From CAZKTS01 sp964555735 (GTDB lineage: Bacteria; Actinomycetota; Acidimicrobiia; IMCC26256; PALSA-555), in the NCBI GenBank assembly GCA_964555735.1, contig CAZKTS010000324.1:1-5286 (forward strand): 5,286 nt of DNA, in the 5' to 3' direction. Positions within the stretch are counted from its first letter, which is position 1; each line of letters starts with the position of its first letter. Shown one piece after another: positions 1 through 5,286 of this stretch. A program made the position numbers and the translations under genes. The notes under the pieces were generated by a model. It made no database searches. It was not told where the DNA came from and worked only from the letters and a program-made list of their open reading frames with translations.

Positions 1-1
1 C

Positions 2-199
2 ACCGTGGGCGAGGTGTTCGCCGACCTCACGGCCCGCTTCCCGGGGATGGCCGGCAACCTCATCGGCGAGGACGGTGCGCTCCACAAGTTCGTGAACGTC
101 TACGTGAACGACGGCGACATCCGGTACATGGACCAGCTCGACACGGCGGTCACCGACCACGACGTCGTGTCGATCCTGCCGGCCGTCGCCGGCGGCTGA
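2..199 (+). CDS. cysO: Sulfur carrier protein CysO, 5'-truncated (MoaD/ThiS family)
   Basis: This is the C-terminal part of a small ubiquitin-fold sulfur carrier. The reading frame is open to the left edge, so the GTG at position 5 is probably internal; family members are about 90 residues and roughly 25-30 N-terminal residues appear to lie outside the window. The visible part has the block LHKFVNVYVNDGDIRY and ends ILPAVAGG, which matches my recollection of the end of M. tuberculosis CysO almost residue for residue. The terminal Gly-Gly is where a thiocarboxylate is formed after adenylation (by a MoeZ-type enzyme in mycobacteria). The charged carrier donates sulfur to CysM, and a Mec-type metalloprotease later releases cysteine; neither partner gene other than cysM is visible here. 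It lies 39 bases upstream of cysM on the same strand, and this pairing favours CysO over the similar carriers MoaD (molybdopterin) and ThiS (thiamine). Confidence 0.9.
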   Translation, partial: TVGEVFADLTARFPGMAGNLIGEDGALHKFVNVYVNDGDIRYMDQLDTAVTDHDVVSILPAVAGG

Positions 200-231
200 C
201 GCCGAGCTCCGGCTGATGCACCTGCGGCTGA
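193..231 (+). repeat. Three short direct copies of CGGCTGA around the cysO stop and cysO-cysM gap
   Basis: The heptamer CGGCTGA occurs at 193-199 (containing the cysO stop codon), 210-216 and 225-231, with start-to-start spacings of 17 and 15 bases. It is directly visible, but a short GC-rich motif repeated in a GC-rich gap may be chance. The third copy runs into the GAGG that precedes the cysM start. No known regulator site is recognised. Confidence 0.35.
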
Positions 232-233
232 GG
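230..233 (+). promoter_or_regulatory. Shine-Dalgarno-like site for cysM
   Basis: GAGG lies five bases before the ATG at 239. The short spacing makes it usable but not strong. It supports the ATG at 239 as the start, as does the protein, which begins eleven residues before the conserved GDTPLV motif, as expected for the family. Confidence 0.45.
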
Positions 234-238
234 CCGGC

Positions 239-1174
239 ATGAGGGCGGACGACGTCCTCGGGCTCATCGGCGACACGCCGCTGGTCGGGATCCACCAGCT
301 GAGCCCGAACCCCGACGTCCGGATCTACGCCAAGCTCGAGGGGCAGAATCCCGGCGGCTCGTCGAAGGACCGCATCGCCCTGAAGATGGTCGAACTGGCC
401 GAGGCCGACGGCACGCTGTCGCCGGGCGACACGATCCTCGAGCCGTCGTCGGGCAACACCGGCATCGGGCTCGCGCTCGTCGCCAAGCTCCGCGGCTACC
501 GCCTGCGCATCGTGATGCCCGAGAACGTCTCGGTCGAGCGGCGCCAGCTCCTCGAGATCTTCGGTGCCGAGGTCACGTCGTCGCCGGCGGAGGAGGGCAG
601 CAACGGCGCGATCCGCCTCGCCGAGAAGCTCGTCGCCGACGACCCCAGCCAGAAGTTCCTGTTCCAGTACGGCAACCCGGCGAACCCCCTCGCGCACTAC
701 GAGAACACCGGCCCGGAGATCTGGCGCGACTGCCCGGAGGTCGACGTGTTCGTCGCCGGTCTCGGCACCTCGGGCACGCTCATGGGCGTCGGCCGGTACC
801 TCAAAGAGCAGAATCCCGAGGTCAAGGTCGTGGCAGTCGAGCCGCCGGCGGGCGAGCTCGTGCAGGGGCTGCGCTCGCTCGACGACGGGTTCGTGCCGCC
901 GATCTTCGATCCGACGGTGCTCGACCGGAAGCTCATCGTGCGACCGCGGGAGTCCATCGAATGGCTCCGGCGCCTGCTCGAGGACGCGGGCGTGTTCGCG
1001 GGGGTGTCGTCGGGTGCGGCGATCGCGGGCGCCGTGAAGATCGCGAACGACATGGAGCGCGGCACCATCGTGACCCTCTTCCCCGACGGTGGGTGGAAGT
1101 ACCTCTCGTCGGGCGCGTGGACGGACGACCTCGACGTCGTCGAGGAACGCGCGACGCGGATCAACTACTGGTAG
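239..1174 (+). CDS. cysM: CysO-dependent O-phosphoserine sulfhydrylase (cysteine synthase CysM)
   Basis: A 311-residue cytoplasmic PLP enzyme of the cysteine synthase family (M. tuberculosis CysM is 323). It forms the aminoacrylate from O-phosphoserine and attacks it with thiocarboxylated CysO, giving a CysO-cysteine adduct. Visible motifs in order are GDTPLV (11-16), GGSSKDR with the probable Schiff-base lysine K43, the substrate loop PSSGNTG (69-75), the phosphate-binding loop GTSGT (176-180) and SSGAA near the C-terminus. R212, in the segment GLRSLDDGF, lines up with Arg220 of M. tuberculosis CysM at the same eight-residue offset that relates K43 to Lys51. That arginine is known to select O-phosphoserine over O-acetylserine. 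The protein ends with a tail closing in Trp, like the mycobacterial enzyme, whose C-terminal tail covers the active site. The adjacent cysO supports the assignment over ordinary O-acetylserine-using CysK or cystathionine beta-synthase. It is followed 8 bases later by sua5. Confidence 0.93.
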   Translation: MRADDVLGLIGDTPLVGIHQLSPNPDVRIYAKLEGQNPGGSSKDRIALKMVELAEADGTLSPGDTILEPSSGNTGIGLALVAKLRGYRLRIVMPENVSVERRQLLEIFGAEVTSSPAEEGSNGAIRLAEKLVADDPSQKFLFQYGNPANPLAHYENTGPEIWRDCPEVDVFVAGLGTSGTLMGVGRYLKEQNPEVKVVAVEPPAGELVQGLRSLDDGFVPPIFDPTVLDRKLIVRPRESIEWLRRLLEDAGVFAGVSSGAAIAGAVKIANDMERGTIVTLFPDGGWKYLSSGAWTDDLDVVEERATRINYW

Positions 1175-1182
1175 TGCTGACC

Positions 1183-2139
1183 ATGAGCACCGACGTCGCG
1201 CGCGCGGTCGCGCTGCTTCGCGAGGGTCGACTCGTCGCGTTCCCGACCGAGACCGTCTACGGGCTCGGCGCCGACGCCGAGAACGTCGCGGCCATCGAGC
1301 GGCTCTATGCCGTGAAGCAGCGGCCCGCCGATCACCCGGTGATCGTCCACCTCGCCTCGGTCGACGCCGTCGACGACTGGGCGGCCGAGGTACCCGACGC
1401 CGCGCGGGCCCTCGCGGTGGCGTGCTGGCCCGGTCCGCTGACGCTCGTCCTCGCCCGGAGCGCACGAGTGCCGGACGCGGTCACGGGTGGGCGCGACACC
1501 GTCGGGCTGCGGGTGCCCGCGCAGCCACTCGCCCTCGAGCTGCTCCGCGCCTTCGACGGCGGGCTCGCGGCCCCGTCGGCCAACCGCTTCGGGCGGGTCA
1601 GCCCCACGACCGCCGACGACGTCCGCGCCGACCTCGGCGACGACGTCGACCTCGTGCTCGACGGAGGCCCCTGCGTCGTCGGGGTCGAGTCGACCATCGT
1701 CGACTGCTCGGGGCCGCGACCGACGATCCTGCGGCTTGGGGGCATCTCCGCGGAGCGCATCACCGCGATCGTCGGCGAACGGCCCGATGTCCGCACCGAC
1801 GGGTCGATCGCGGCTCCGGGTGCTCTCGCCTCGCACTATGCACCGCGCGCGCGGGTGCTCGTCGTCGAGCGCGAGGCGATCGCCACGAGCGCGGCCGGGC
1901 TGCTCGACGCGGGCGAGACCGTCGGTCTGCTCGCGTTGGACCCTCCTGCGGACCTCCCCGAGCGGGTCGTCGTGTTGGAGGCACCTTCCGACGTCGATGA
2001 GTACGCGCGGGTGCTCTACACGCGCCTGCGCGACGCTGACCGTCGTGGCCTCGATGTCCTCCTCGCGGTGGCGCCGCCGTCCGAGGGTGTCGGTGCTGCG
2101 GTCGCGGACCGCCTCGCGCGCGCGGGTGGTCCGCGATGA
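1183..2139 (+). CDS. sua5: L-threonylcarbamoyladenylate synthase, long Sua5/YwlC form
   Basis: A 318-residue cytoplasmic enzyme that makes threonylcarbamoyl-AMP from threonine, bicarbonate and ATP, the first step of the t6A37 modification of ANN-decoding tRNAs. TsaB, TsaD and TsaE would complete the pathway elsewhere in the genome. The YrdC domain spans about residues 5-190 and shows PTETVYGLG (21-29), the basic motif KQRPADHP (45-52), WPGPLTLVL (82-90), VGLRVP (107-112), PSANRFGRVSPT (131-142) and VESTIVD (168-174). The linker PGALASHYAP (212-221) and a C-terminal alpha/beta domain follow, which makes this the two-domain Sua5 type and not the short TsaC/YrdC type. The ATG at 1183 is chosen because it sits directly before the first helix; an in-frame GTG at 1174 overlapping the cysM stop is the alternative. 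There is no good Shine-Dalgarno site, so reinitiation after cysM is likely. Its stop overlaps the murI start by four bases. Mycobacteria have Rv1337 at this place instead. Confidence 0.93.
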   Translation: MSTDVARAVALLREGRLVAFPTETVYGLGADAENVAAIERLYAVKQRPADHPVIVHLASVDAVDDWAAEVPDAARALAVACWPGPLTLVLARSARVPDAVTGGRDTVGLRVPAQPLALELLRAFDGGLAAPSANRFGRVSPTTADDVRADLGDDVDLVLDGGPCVVGVESTIVDCSGPRPTILRLGGISAERITAIVGERPDVRTDGSIAAPGALASHYAPRARVLVVEREAIATSAAGLLDAGETVGLLALDPPADLPERVVVLEAPSDVDEYARVLYTRLRDADRRGLDVLLAVAPPSEGVGAAVADRLARAGGPR

Positions 2140-2945
2140 GCGAGGCGACGCTCGGGCCGATCGGCGTCTTCGACTCGGGACTCGGCGGCCTCACCGTGTT
2201 GCGGTCGCTGATCGACCTGCTGCCCGAGGAGTCCGTCGTCTACTTCGGTGACACCGGCCGGTTCCCGTTCGGGCCCAAGCCGCGCGACGAGGTCCGGAAG
2301 TACGCGATCGAGATCGGCGACCTGCTCGTCGAGCGCGGGGCGCGTCTCGTCGTGGTCGCGTGCAACAGCGCGGCGGCCGCCGCGCTCGACGAGCTTGCCG
2401 ATCGGCTCCCCGTGCCCGTGATCGGGGTGGTCGAGCCGGGGCTGCGCGCCGCGGTGCGTGCGACCCGGTCGGGGCGGGTCGGCGTCATCGGCACGGTCGG
2501 CACCATCGCGTCGGGTGCCTACCAGCGGGCCGCCGAGGCCATGGGCCACGAGATCGAGCTCACGTCGGTCGCCTGCCCTGGTTTCGTCGAGTTCGTCGAG
2601 GCCGGCGACGTGGAATCCGAGCAGGTACATGTGCTCGCGGAGCGCTTGCTGGCGCCGGTCTGCGAGGCGGGCGTCGACACGCTCGTGCTCGGTTGCACCC
2701 ACTACCCCCTGTTGGCTCGTACGATCGGCGACGTGATGGGTCGAGAGGTGGTCCTGGTGTCGAGCGCCGACGAGACGGCGTTCGCGGTGCGCGAGCTCCT
2801 CGCCGACGCGCCCGCGGGTTCGGGCGCACGCCACTCCTTCCTGACGAGCGGCGATCCCGAGACGTTCCGGCGTCTCGGTGGCCGGTTCCTCGGGCCCGAG
2901 GTCATCCACGTCGAAGCCTGGTCCTGGGATCGCGTGGCCGACTGA
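2136..2945 (+). CDS. murI: Glutamate racemase
   Basis: A 269-residue cofactor-independent racemase converting L-glutamate to D-glutamate for the second residue of the peptidoglycan stem peptide; length is normal for the family. The N-terminal DSGLGG (13-18) contains the conserved Asp-Ser substrate site, followed by YFGDTGRFPFG (36-46). The two catalytic cysteines are present, C76 in ACNSAA and C187 in LGCTHYPLL, with the supporting histidine H189. The ATG at 2136 overlaps the sua5 stop as ATGA, and a weak SD-like GGGTGG lies at 2124-2129, so translational coupling to sua5 is likely. The stop shares one base with the start of the next gene. The related aspartate racemases are less likely because of the full MurI motif set and the murI-MBL-rph-rdgB context shared with mycobacteria. 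Confidence 0.96.
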   Translation: MSEATLGPIGVFDSGLGGLTVLRSLIDLLPEESVVYFGDTGRFPFGPKPRDEVRKYAIEIGDLLVERGARLVVVACNSAAAAALDELADRLPVPVIGVVEPGLRAAVRATRSGRVGVIGTVGTIASGAYQRAAEAMGHEIELTSVACPGFVEFVEAGDVESEQVHVLAERLLAPVCEAGVDTLVLGCTHYPLLARTIGDVMGREVVLVSSADETAFAVRELLADAPAGSGARHSFLTSGDPETFRRLGGRFLGPEVIHVEAWSWDRVAD

Positions 2946-3676
2946 TGGAGCTCACCGTCCTCGGCTGCTCGGGGTCCTACGGCGGCCCGCGCAACAGCGC
3001 GTGCAGTGGGTATCTCGTGCGGTCGGGCAGCACCGCGATCTGGCTGGACTGCGGCAACGGGACCTTCGGGGCGTTGCAGCAGCACATCGCGGCGGAGGAC
3101 CTCACTGCGGTCGTGCTGACGCACGAGCACCCCGACCACTGCGTCGACGTCTACGGGCTGCACGTGCTGATGCGGTGGGGTCTCCAGCGCGAAGGCTTCC
3201 CGGTGTACGCACCGCCCGGGCTCGAGCAGCACCTCGGAACCCTCGTCGGGGGCGACTGGGGCCGGGCCTTCGAATGGTGCGAGATCCAAGAGGCCGAGCG
3301 CGTCCAGATCGACGACGTCGGGTTGCGCTTCTCCCGCACCGACCACCCGCCGCCCACCTACGCGGTCGAGGTTGCGTGCGAGCAGAAGCGACTCGTGTAC
3401 ACGTCCGACACCGGACCGGGGTGGGACGTCTCGGCGTTCGCGCCCGGCGCCGACCTCGTGCTGTCGGAGTCGACGTACCTCCACGGCGAGAAGCCCGCGG
3501 AGATCCACCTCTCGGCCAAGGAGGCCGGCGCGGCGGCCCGCGCCGCGGGTGCTCGCCGGCTCATGCTGACGCACCTCTGGCCGCGGCTGGATCCCTACGA
3601 CGTCGTCGCCGAGGGCTCGGAGGCGTACGGCGAGTCAGTGACGCTCGCTGCACCTCACCTCGTCACCCAGATCTGA
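2945..3676 (+). CDS. Rv1339-like metallo-beta-lactamase-fold hydrolase (possible cyclic-nucleotide phosphodiesterase)
   Basis: A 243-residue protein of the metallo-beta-lactamase fold, RNase Z/phosphodiesterase-like branch. It starts with MELTVLGCSGSYGGPRNSAC, the typical first strand and loop. Metal ligands visible are H60, H62, D64 and H65 in THEHPDHC, H134 in RTDHPPPTYAV, D155 in YTSDTGPG and H210 in LTHLWP, so a complete two-metal site is present. The segment SESTYLHGEK (about 175-184) followed by a HLSAKEAG helix is also typical of this family. No signal peptide is seen; it should be cytoplasmic. Position between murI and rph matches Rv1339, which has been described as an atypical class II cAMP phosphodiesterase. 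Cyclic-nucleotide hydrolysis here is therefore inferred from context and family, not proved; RNase Z or another phosphodiesterase activity is the main alternative. The start overlaps the murI stop by one base (TGATG). Confidence 0.85.
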   Translation: MELTVLGCSGSYGGPRNSACSGYLVRSGSTAIWLDCGNGTFGALQQHIAAEDLTAVVLTHEHPDHCVDVYGLHVLMRWGLQREGFPVYAPPGLEQHLGTLVGGDWGRAFEWCEIQEAERVQIDDVGLRFSRTDHPPPTYAVEVACEQKRLVYTSDTGPGWDVSAFAPGADLVLSESTYLHGEKPAEIHLSAKEAGAAARAAGARRLMLTHLWPRLDPYDVVAEGSEAYGESVTLAAPHLVTQI

Positions 3677-3689
3677 CATCACCAACCGC

Positions 3690-3695
3690 GAGGAG
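3690..3695 (+). promoter_or_regulatory. Shine-Dalgarno site of rph
   Basis: GAGGAG lies nine bases before the GTG at 3705, in the 28-base gap after the MBL gene. It is the clearest ribosome binding site in the window and fixes the non-ATG start of rph. No convincing -10/-35 pair was seen in the gap. Confidence 0.75.
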
Positions 3696-3704
3696 ACCAC
3701 CCCA

Positions 3705-4442
3705 GTGGGCATCCGCAGAGACGGGCGCGAGCCCGACGATCTTCGGCCGGTCGCGTTCACACGCGACTTCACCGAGATGGCGGCGGGGTCGGTGCTCGTC
3801 GAGTTCGGCCGCACGCGAGTGCTGTGCACCGCCTCGGTGGAGGAGCGGGTGCCGCCGTGGATGCGCGGCAAGGGGCGGGGCTGGGTGACCGCCGAGTACT
3901 CGATGCTGCCCGGGTCGAGCCCCGAGCGCGTCGACCGCGAGGCGCAGAAGGGCCGTCCGTCGGGGCGGACACAAGAGATCCAGCGCTTGATCGGCCGTTC
4001 GCTCCGCGCGGTGACCGACCTCGTGGCGATGGGCGAGGTGCAGATCACCGTCGACTGCGACGTGCTGCAAGCCGACGGTGGCACGCGCACCGCATCGATC
4101 TGCGGTGGGTACGTCGCGCTGCACGACGCGTGCTCGCGCCTGCTCGCCAAGGGCACGCTCACCGCCCACCCGCTCACCGACGCGTGCGGGGCCATCTCGG
4201 TCGGGATCATCGACGGCCTGCCGTGCCTCGACCTCGACTACTCGGAGGACAGCCGGGCCGAGGTGGACATGAACGTCGTCATGACCGGCGCCGGCCGCTT
4301 CGTGGAGGTGCAAGGAACCGCCGAGGGGATGCCGTTCAGCCGCACGGAGCTCGACGACCTCGTCGGGCTCGCGCAGGGTGGGATCGAGACCGTGTTCGGG
4401 CTGCAGCGGGAGCTGCTCTCGGAGGCCCCGGCGCCGCGCTGA
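3705..4442 (+). CDS. rph: Ribonuclease PH
   Basis: A 245-residue phosphorolytic 3'-5' exoribonuclease that trims tRNA 3' trailers using inorganic phosphate and releases nucleoside diphosphates; the family forms hexameric rings. The N-terminus GIRRDGREPD carries the diagnostic RxDGR motif right after the GTG start, which confirms that start together with the GAGGAG site. R88 in GRTQEIQRLIGRSLRA matches the conserved RNA/phosphate-site arginine, and ADGGTRTAS contains the phosphate-binding Gly-Thr-Arg triad (126-128). The acidic metal/active-site block DLDYSEDSRAEVDMNVVMTG starts at D176 and is followed by VEVQGTAEGMPFSR, both highly conserved. Length is within the normal range and there is no truncation of the kind known in E. 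coli K-12 rph. The stop overlaps the rdgB start by one base (TGATG), a gene pairing also found in Bacillus and mycobacteria. Confidence 0.96.
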   Translation: MGIRRDGREPDDLRPVAFTRDFTEMAAGSVLVEFGRTRVLCTASVEERVPPWMRGKGRGWVTAEYSMLPGSSPERVDREAQKGRPSGRTQEIQRLIGRSLRAVTDLVAMGEVQITVDCDVLQADGGTRTASICGGYVALHDACSRLLAKGTLTAHPLTDACGAISVGIIDGLPCLDLDYSEDSRAEVDMNVVMTGAGRFVEVQGTAEGMPFSRTELDDLVGLAQGGIETVFGLQRELLSEAPAPR

Positions 4443-5053
4443 TGGAGCGCTTCGTGCTCGCGACCGCCAACCCCGACAAGGCCGCGGAGATCGCCGCGGT
4501 GCTGCGGGACGCCGGTGCACCGATCGAGCTCATCGAGCGGCCCGCCGAGATCCCCGACGTCGCCGAGACCGGCGCCACGCTGGAAGAGAACGCGCGCCTC
4601 AAGGCGGTCGAGGTCTCGACCTGGACCAGCATGCCGGCGATCGCCGACGACACGGGCCTGGAGGTCGATGCGCTCGGTGGCGCGCCCGGTGTGTTCTCGG
4701 CGCGCTTCGCCGGGGAGGGCGCGACCTACGCCGACAACGTGAACCTCTTGCTCGAGCGGCTCGCGACCGTCGACGCGGGGAGTCGCGGGGCTCGGTTCTC
4801 GACGGTCGCCATCGCGCGCTGGCCCGACGGTCGGGAGGTCGCGGCCATCGGCTCGGTCGAGGGCACGATCAGCACCGAAGCCCGCGGCACGGGCGGCTTC
4901 GGGTACGACCCGGTCTTCGTGCCCGACGACGGCGATGGCCGCACGTTCGCGGAGATGTCGTCCGACGAGAAGCACGCGTGGTCCCATCGGGGCCGCGCGT
5001 TCCGGACGCTCGCCGACGGACTCCGAGTCGTCGACGAGCTGGACCGGGAGTAG
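4442..5053 (+). CDS. rdgB: dITP/XTP pyrophosphatase (RdgB/HAM1 family)
   Basis: A 203-residue house-cleaning enzyme that hydrolyses dITP, ITP and XTP to the monophosphate and pyrophosphate, keeping deaminated purines out of DNA and RNA; family members are about 195-205 residues. The N-terminal ATANPDK (7-13) is the triphosphate-binding motif, followed by ETGATLEENARLKA, then IADDTGLEVDALGGAPGVFSARFAG, where D69 occupies the same number as the catalytic Asp of E. coli RdgB. GTGGFGYDPVF forms the base-recognition loop and SHRGRA (181-186) is the C-terminal signature. The ATG at 4442 is chosen because it is three residues before the conserved first strand and forms TGATG with the rph stop. A GGAGG lies sixteen bases upstream, too far to be ideal, so coupling to rph translation is likely. 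Confidence 0.96.
   Translation: MERFVLATANPDKAAEIAAVLRDAGAPIELIERPAEIPDVAETGATLEENARLKAVEVSTWTSMPAIADDTGLEVDALGGAPGVFSARFAGEGATYADNVNLLLERLATVDAGSRGARFSTVAIARWPDGREVAAIGSVEGTISTEARGTGGFGYDPVFVPDDGDGRTFAEMSSDEKHAWSHRGRAFRTLADGLRVVDELDRE
5046..5050 (+). promoter_or_regulatory. Shine-Dalgarno-like site of the last gene
   Basis: GGGAG within the last codons of rdgB lies five bases before the GTG at 5056. It supports the GTG as the start of the partial gene at the right edge. Confidence 0.45.
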
Positions 5054-5055
5054 TC

Positions 5056-5286
5056 GTGGCGGTCATCGACATCGCCGGCTTCGTCGCTGACCTGAAGGAC
5101 CACGCGGTCGAGCACGGCTTCCACGTGCACGACGAGCGCCACTTCGTGGAGAGCTACTCGTTGCGCCAGACGTGGGAGGTCGACGTCCACCCCGAGGAGG
5201 GGTGTGAGGGTCCGGTCGACCTCTATCTGTCGCTCGAGATCGATCCGAGGGTCCTGCTCGGGTTCGAGGACGCGGTGATCGCCCGG
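5056..5286 (+). CDS. Uncharacterised protein, 3'-truncated by window end
   Basis: An open frame of 77 codons from a GTG at 5056 to the right edge with no stop. It begins two bases after the rdgB stop, on the same strand, with GGGAG ahead of it and codon use like its neighbours (mostly G/C in third position), so it is very probably a real gene of the same operon. The protein begins VAVIDIAGFVADLKDHAVEH (first residue read as Met) and is acidic, with six histidines in 77 residues, four of them in residues 16-25. Later parts look like alternating beta strands (SLRQTWEVDVHP, PVDLYLSLEID). There is no signal peptide or membrane segment. I do not recognise a family, and no function can be given. 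Its position after rdgB is that of Rv1342, but I see no support for homology with that membrane protein. Confidence 0.7.
   Translation, partial: MAVIDIAGFVADLKDHAVEHGFHVHDERHFVESYSLRQTWEVDVHPEEGCEGPVDLYLSLEIDPRVLLGFEDAVIAR

Noticed and set aside
209..237. Possible hairpin before cysM (CCGGC 209-213 with GCCGG 233-237)
   Set aside because: Only five pairs with a 19-base loop and no U-tract; too weak for a terminator or a riboswitch claim in GC-rich DNA.
961..1182. N-terminal extension of the Sua5 frame into cysM
   Set aside because: The extension is Arg/Gly-rich out-of-frame cysM sequence; the conserved Sua5 N-terminus begins just after the ATG at 1183.
2016..2909. Long antisense open frame (297 codons) opposite murI
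   Set aside because: It lies wholly over murI with all its motifs intact and has a low-complexity Arg/Ala/Gly/Asp-rich translation typical of the reverse frame of a high-GC gene.
2702..3574. Antisense open frame (290 codons) opposite the murI end and the MBL gene
   Set aside because: Same reasoning: it crosses a tight murI/MBL junction on the coding strand and shows no family motif.
3673..3704. Possible promoter in the MBL-rph gap (CTGACA at 3673-3678 resembles a -35 box)
   Set aside because: No acceptable -10 element is found at the right distance, and the gap is too short to hold a full promoter upstream of the start.
3663..4520. Antisense open frame (285 codons) opposite rph and the start of rdgB
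   Set aside because: It is a mirror of two well-identified genes, with no recognisable domain and an Arg/His/Ala-rich composition; a GC-driven shadow.

Overview
This window is a compact run of co-directional housekeeping genes from a high-GC bacterium, most likely an actinomycete-type organism. The coding sequence strongly prefers G or C at third codon positions. The gene content and order closely follow the Mycobacterium tuberculosis segment cysO-cysM-(Rv1337)-murI-Rv1339-rphA-Rv1341 (recalled from general knowledge, not searched here). One difference stands out: where mycobacteria carry a rhomboid-type membrane protein (Rv1337) between cysM and murI, this window has a full-length Sua5/YwlC threonylcarbamoyl-AMP synthase. 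That suggests an actinobacterium outside the mycobacteria, possibly a deep-branching class such as Acidimicrobiia; the class assignment is only inference.

Layout, all on the + strand: (1) the 3' part of cysO, a sulfur carrier ending in Gly-Gly, cut by the left edge; (2) cysM, the CysO-dependent O-phosphoserine sulfhydrylase; (3) sua5/tsaC for tRNA t6A synthesis; (4) murI, glutamate racemase; (5) an Rv1339-like metallo-beta-lactamase-fold hydrolase; (6) rph, RNase PH; (7) rdgB, the dITP/XTP pyrophosphatase; (8) the first 77 codons of an unrecognised acidic, histidine-containing protein cut by the right edge.

The genes are packed as one probable operon. sua5/murI overlap by four bases (ATGA). 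murI/MBL and rph/rdgB each overlap by one base (TGATG). cysM/sua5 are 8 bases apart, and rdgB and the last gene are 2 bases apart. The only larger gaps are 39 bases before cysM and 28 bases before rph, and both have a Shine-Dalgarno-like sequence. I see no convincing promoter, terminator, RNA gene, mobile element or CRISPR array, and no gene-free stretch above 300 bases.

Functionally, cysO and cysM form a cysteine-biosynthesis pair that uses a protein-bound thiocarboxylate as sulfur donor. murI supplies D-glutamate for peptidoglycan, sua5 and rph act on tRNA, rdgB cleans the nucleotide pool, and the MBL hydrolase may act on cyclic nucleotides by analogy with Rv1339. All identifiable catalytic residues are intact. 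I found no convincing undescribed system; the least explained items are the last, partial gene, the Sua5 substitution, and a small repeat/mini-ORF arrangement just before cysM.
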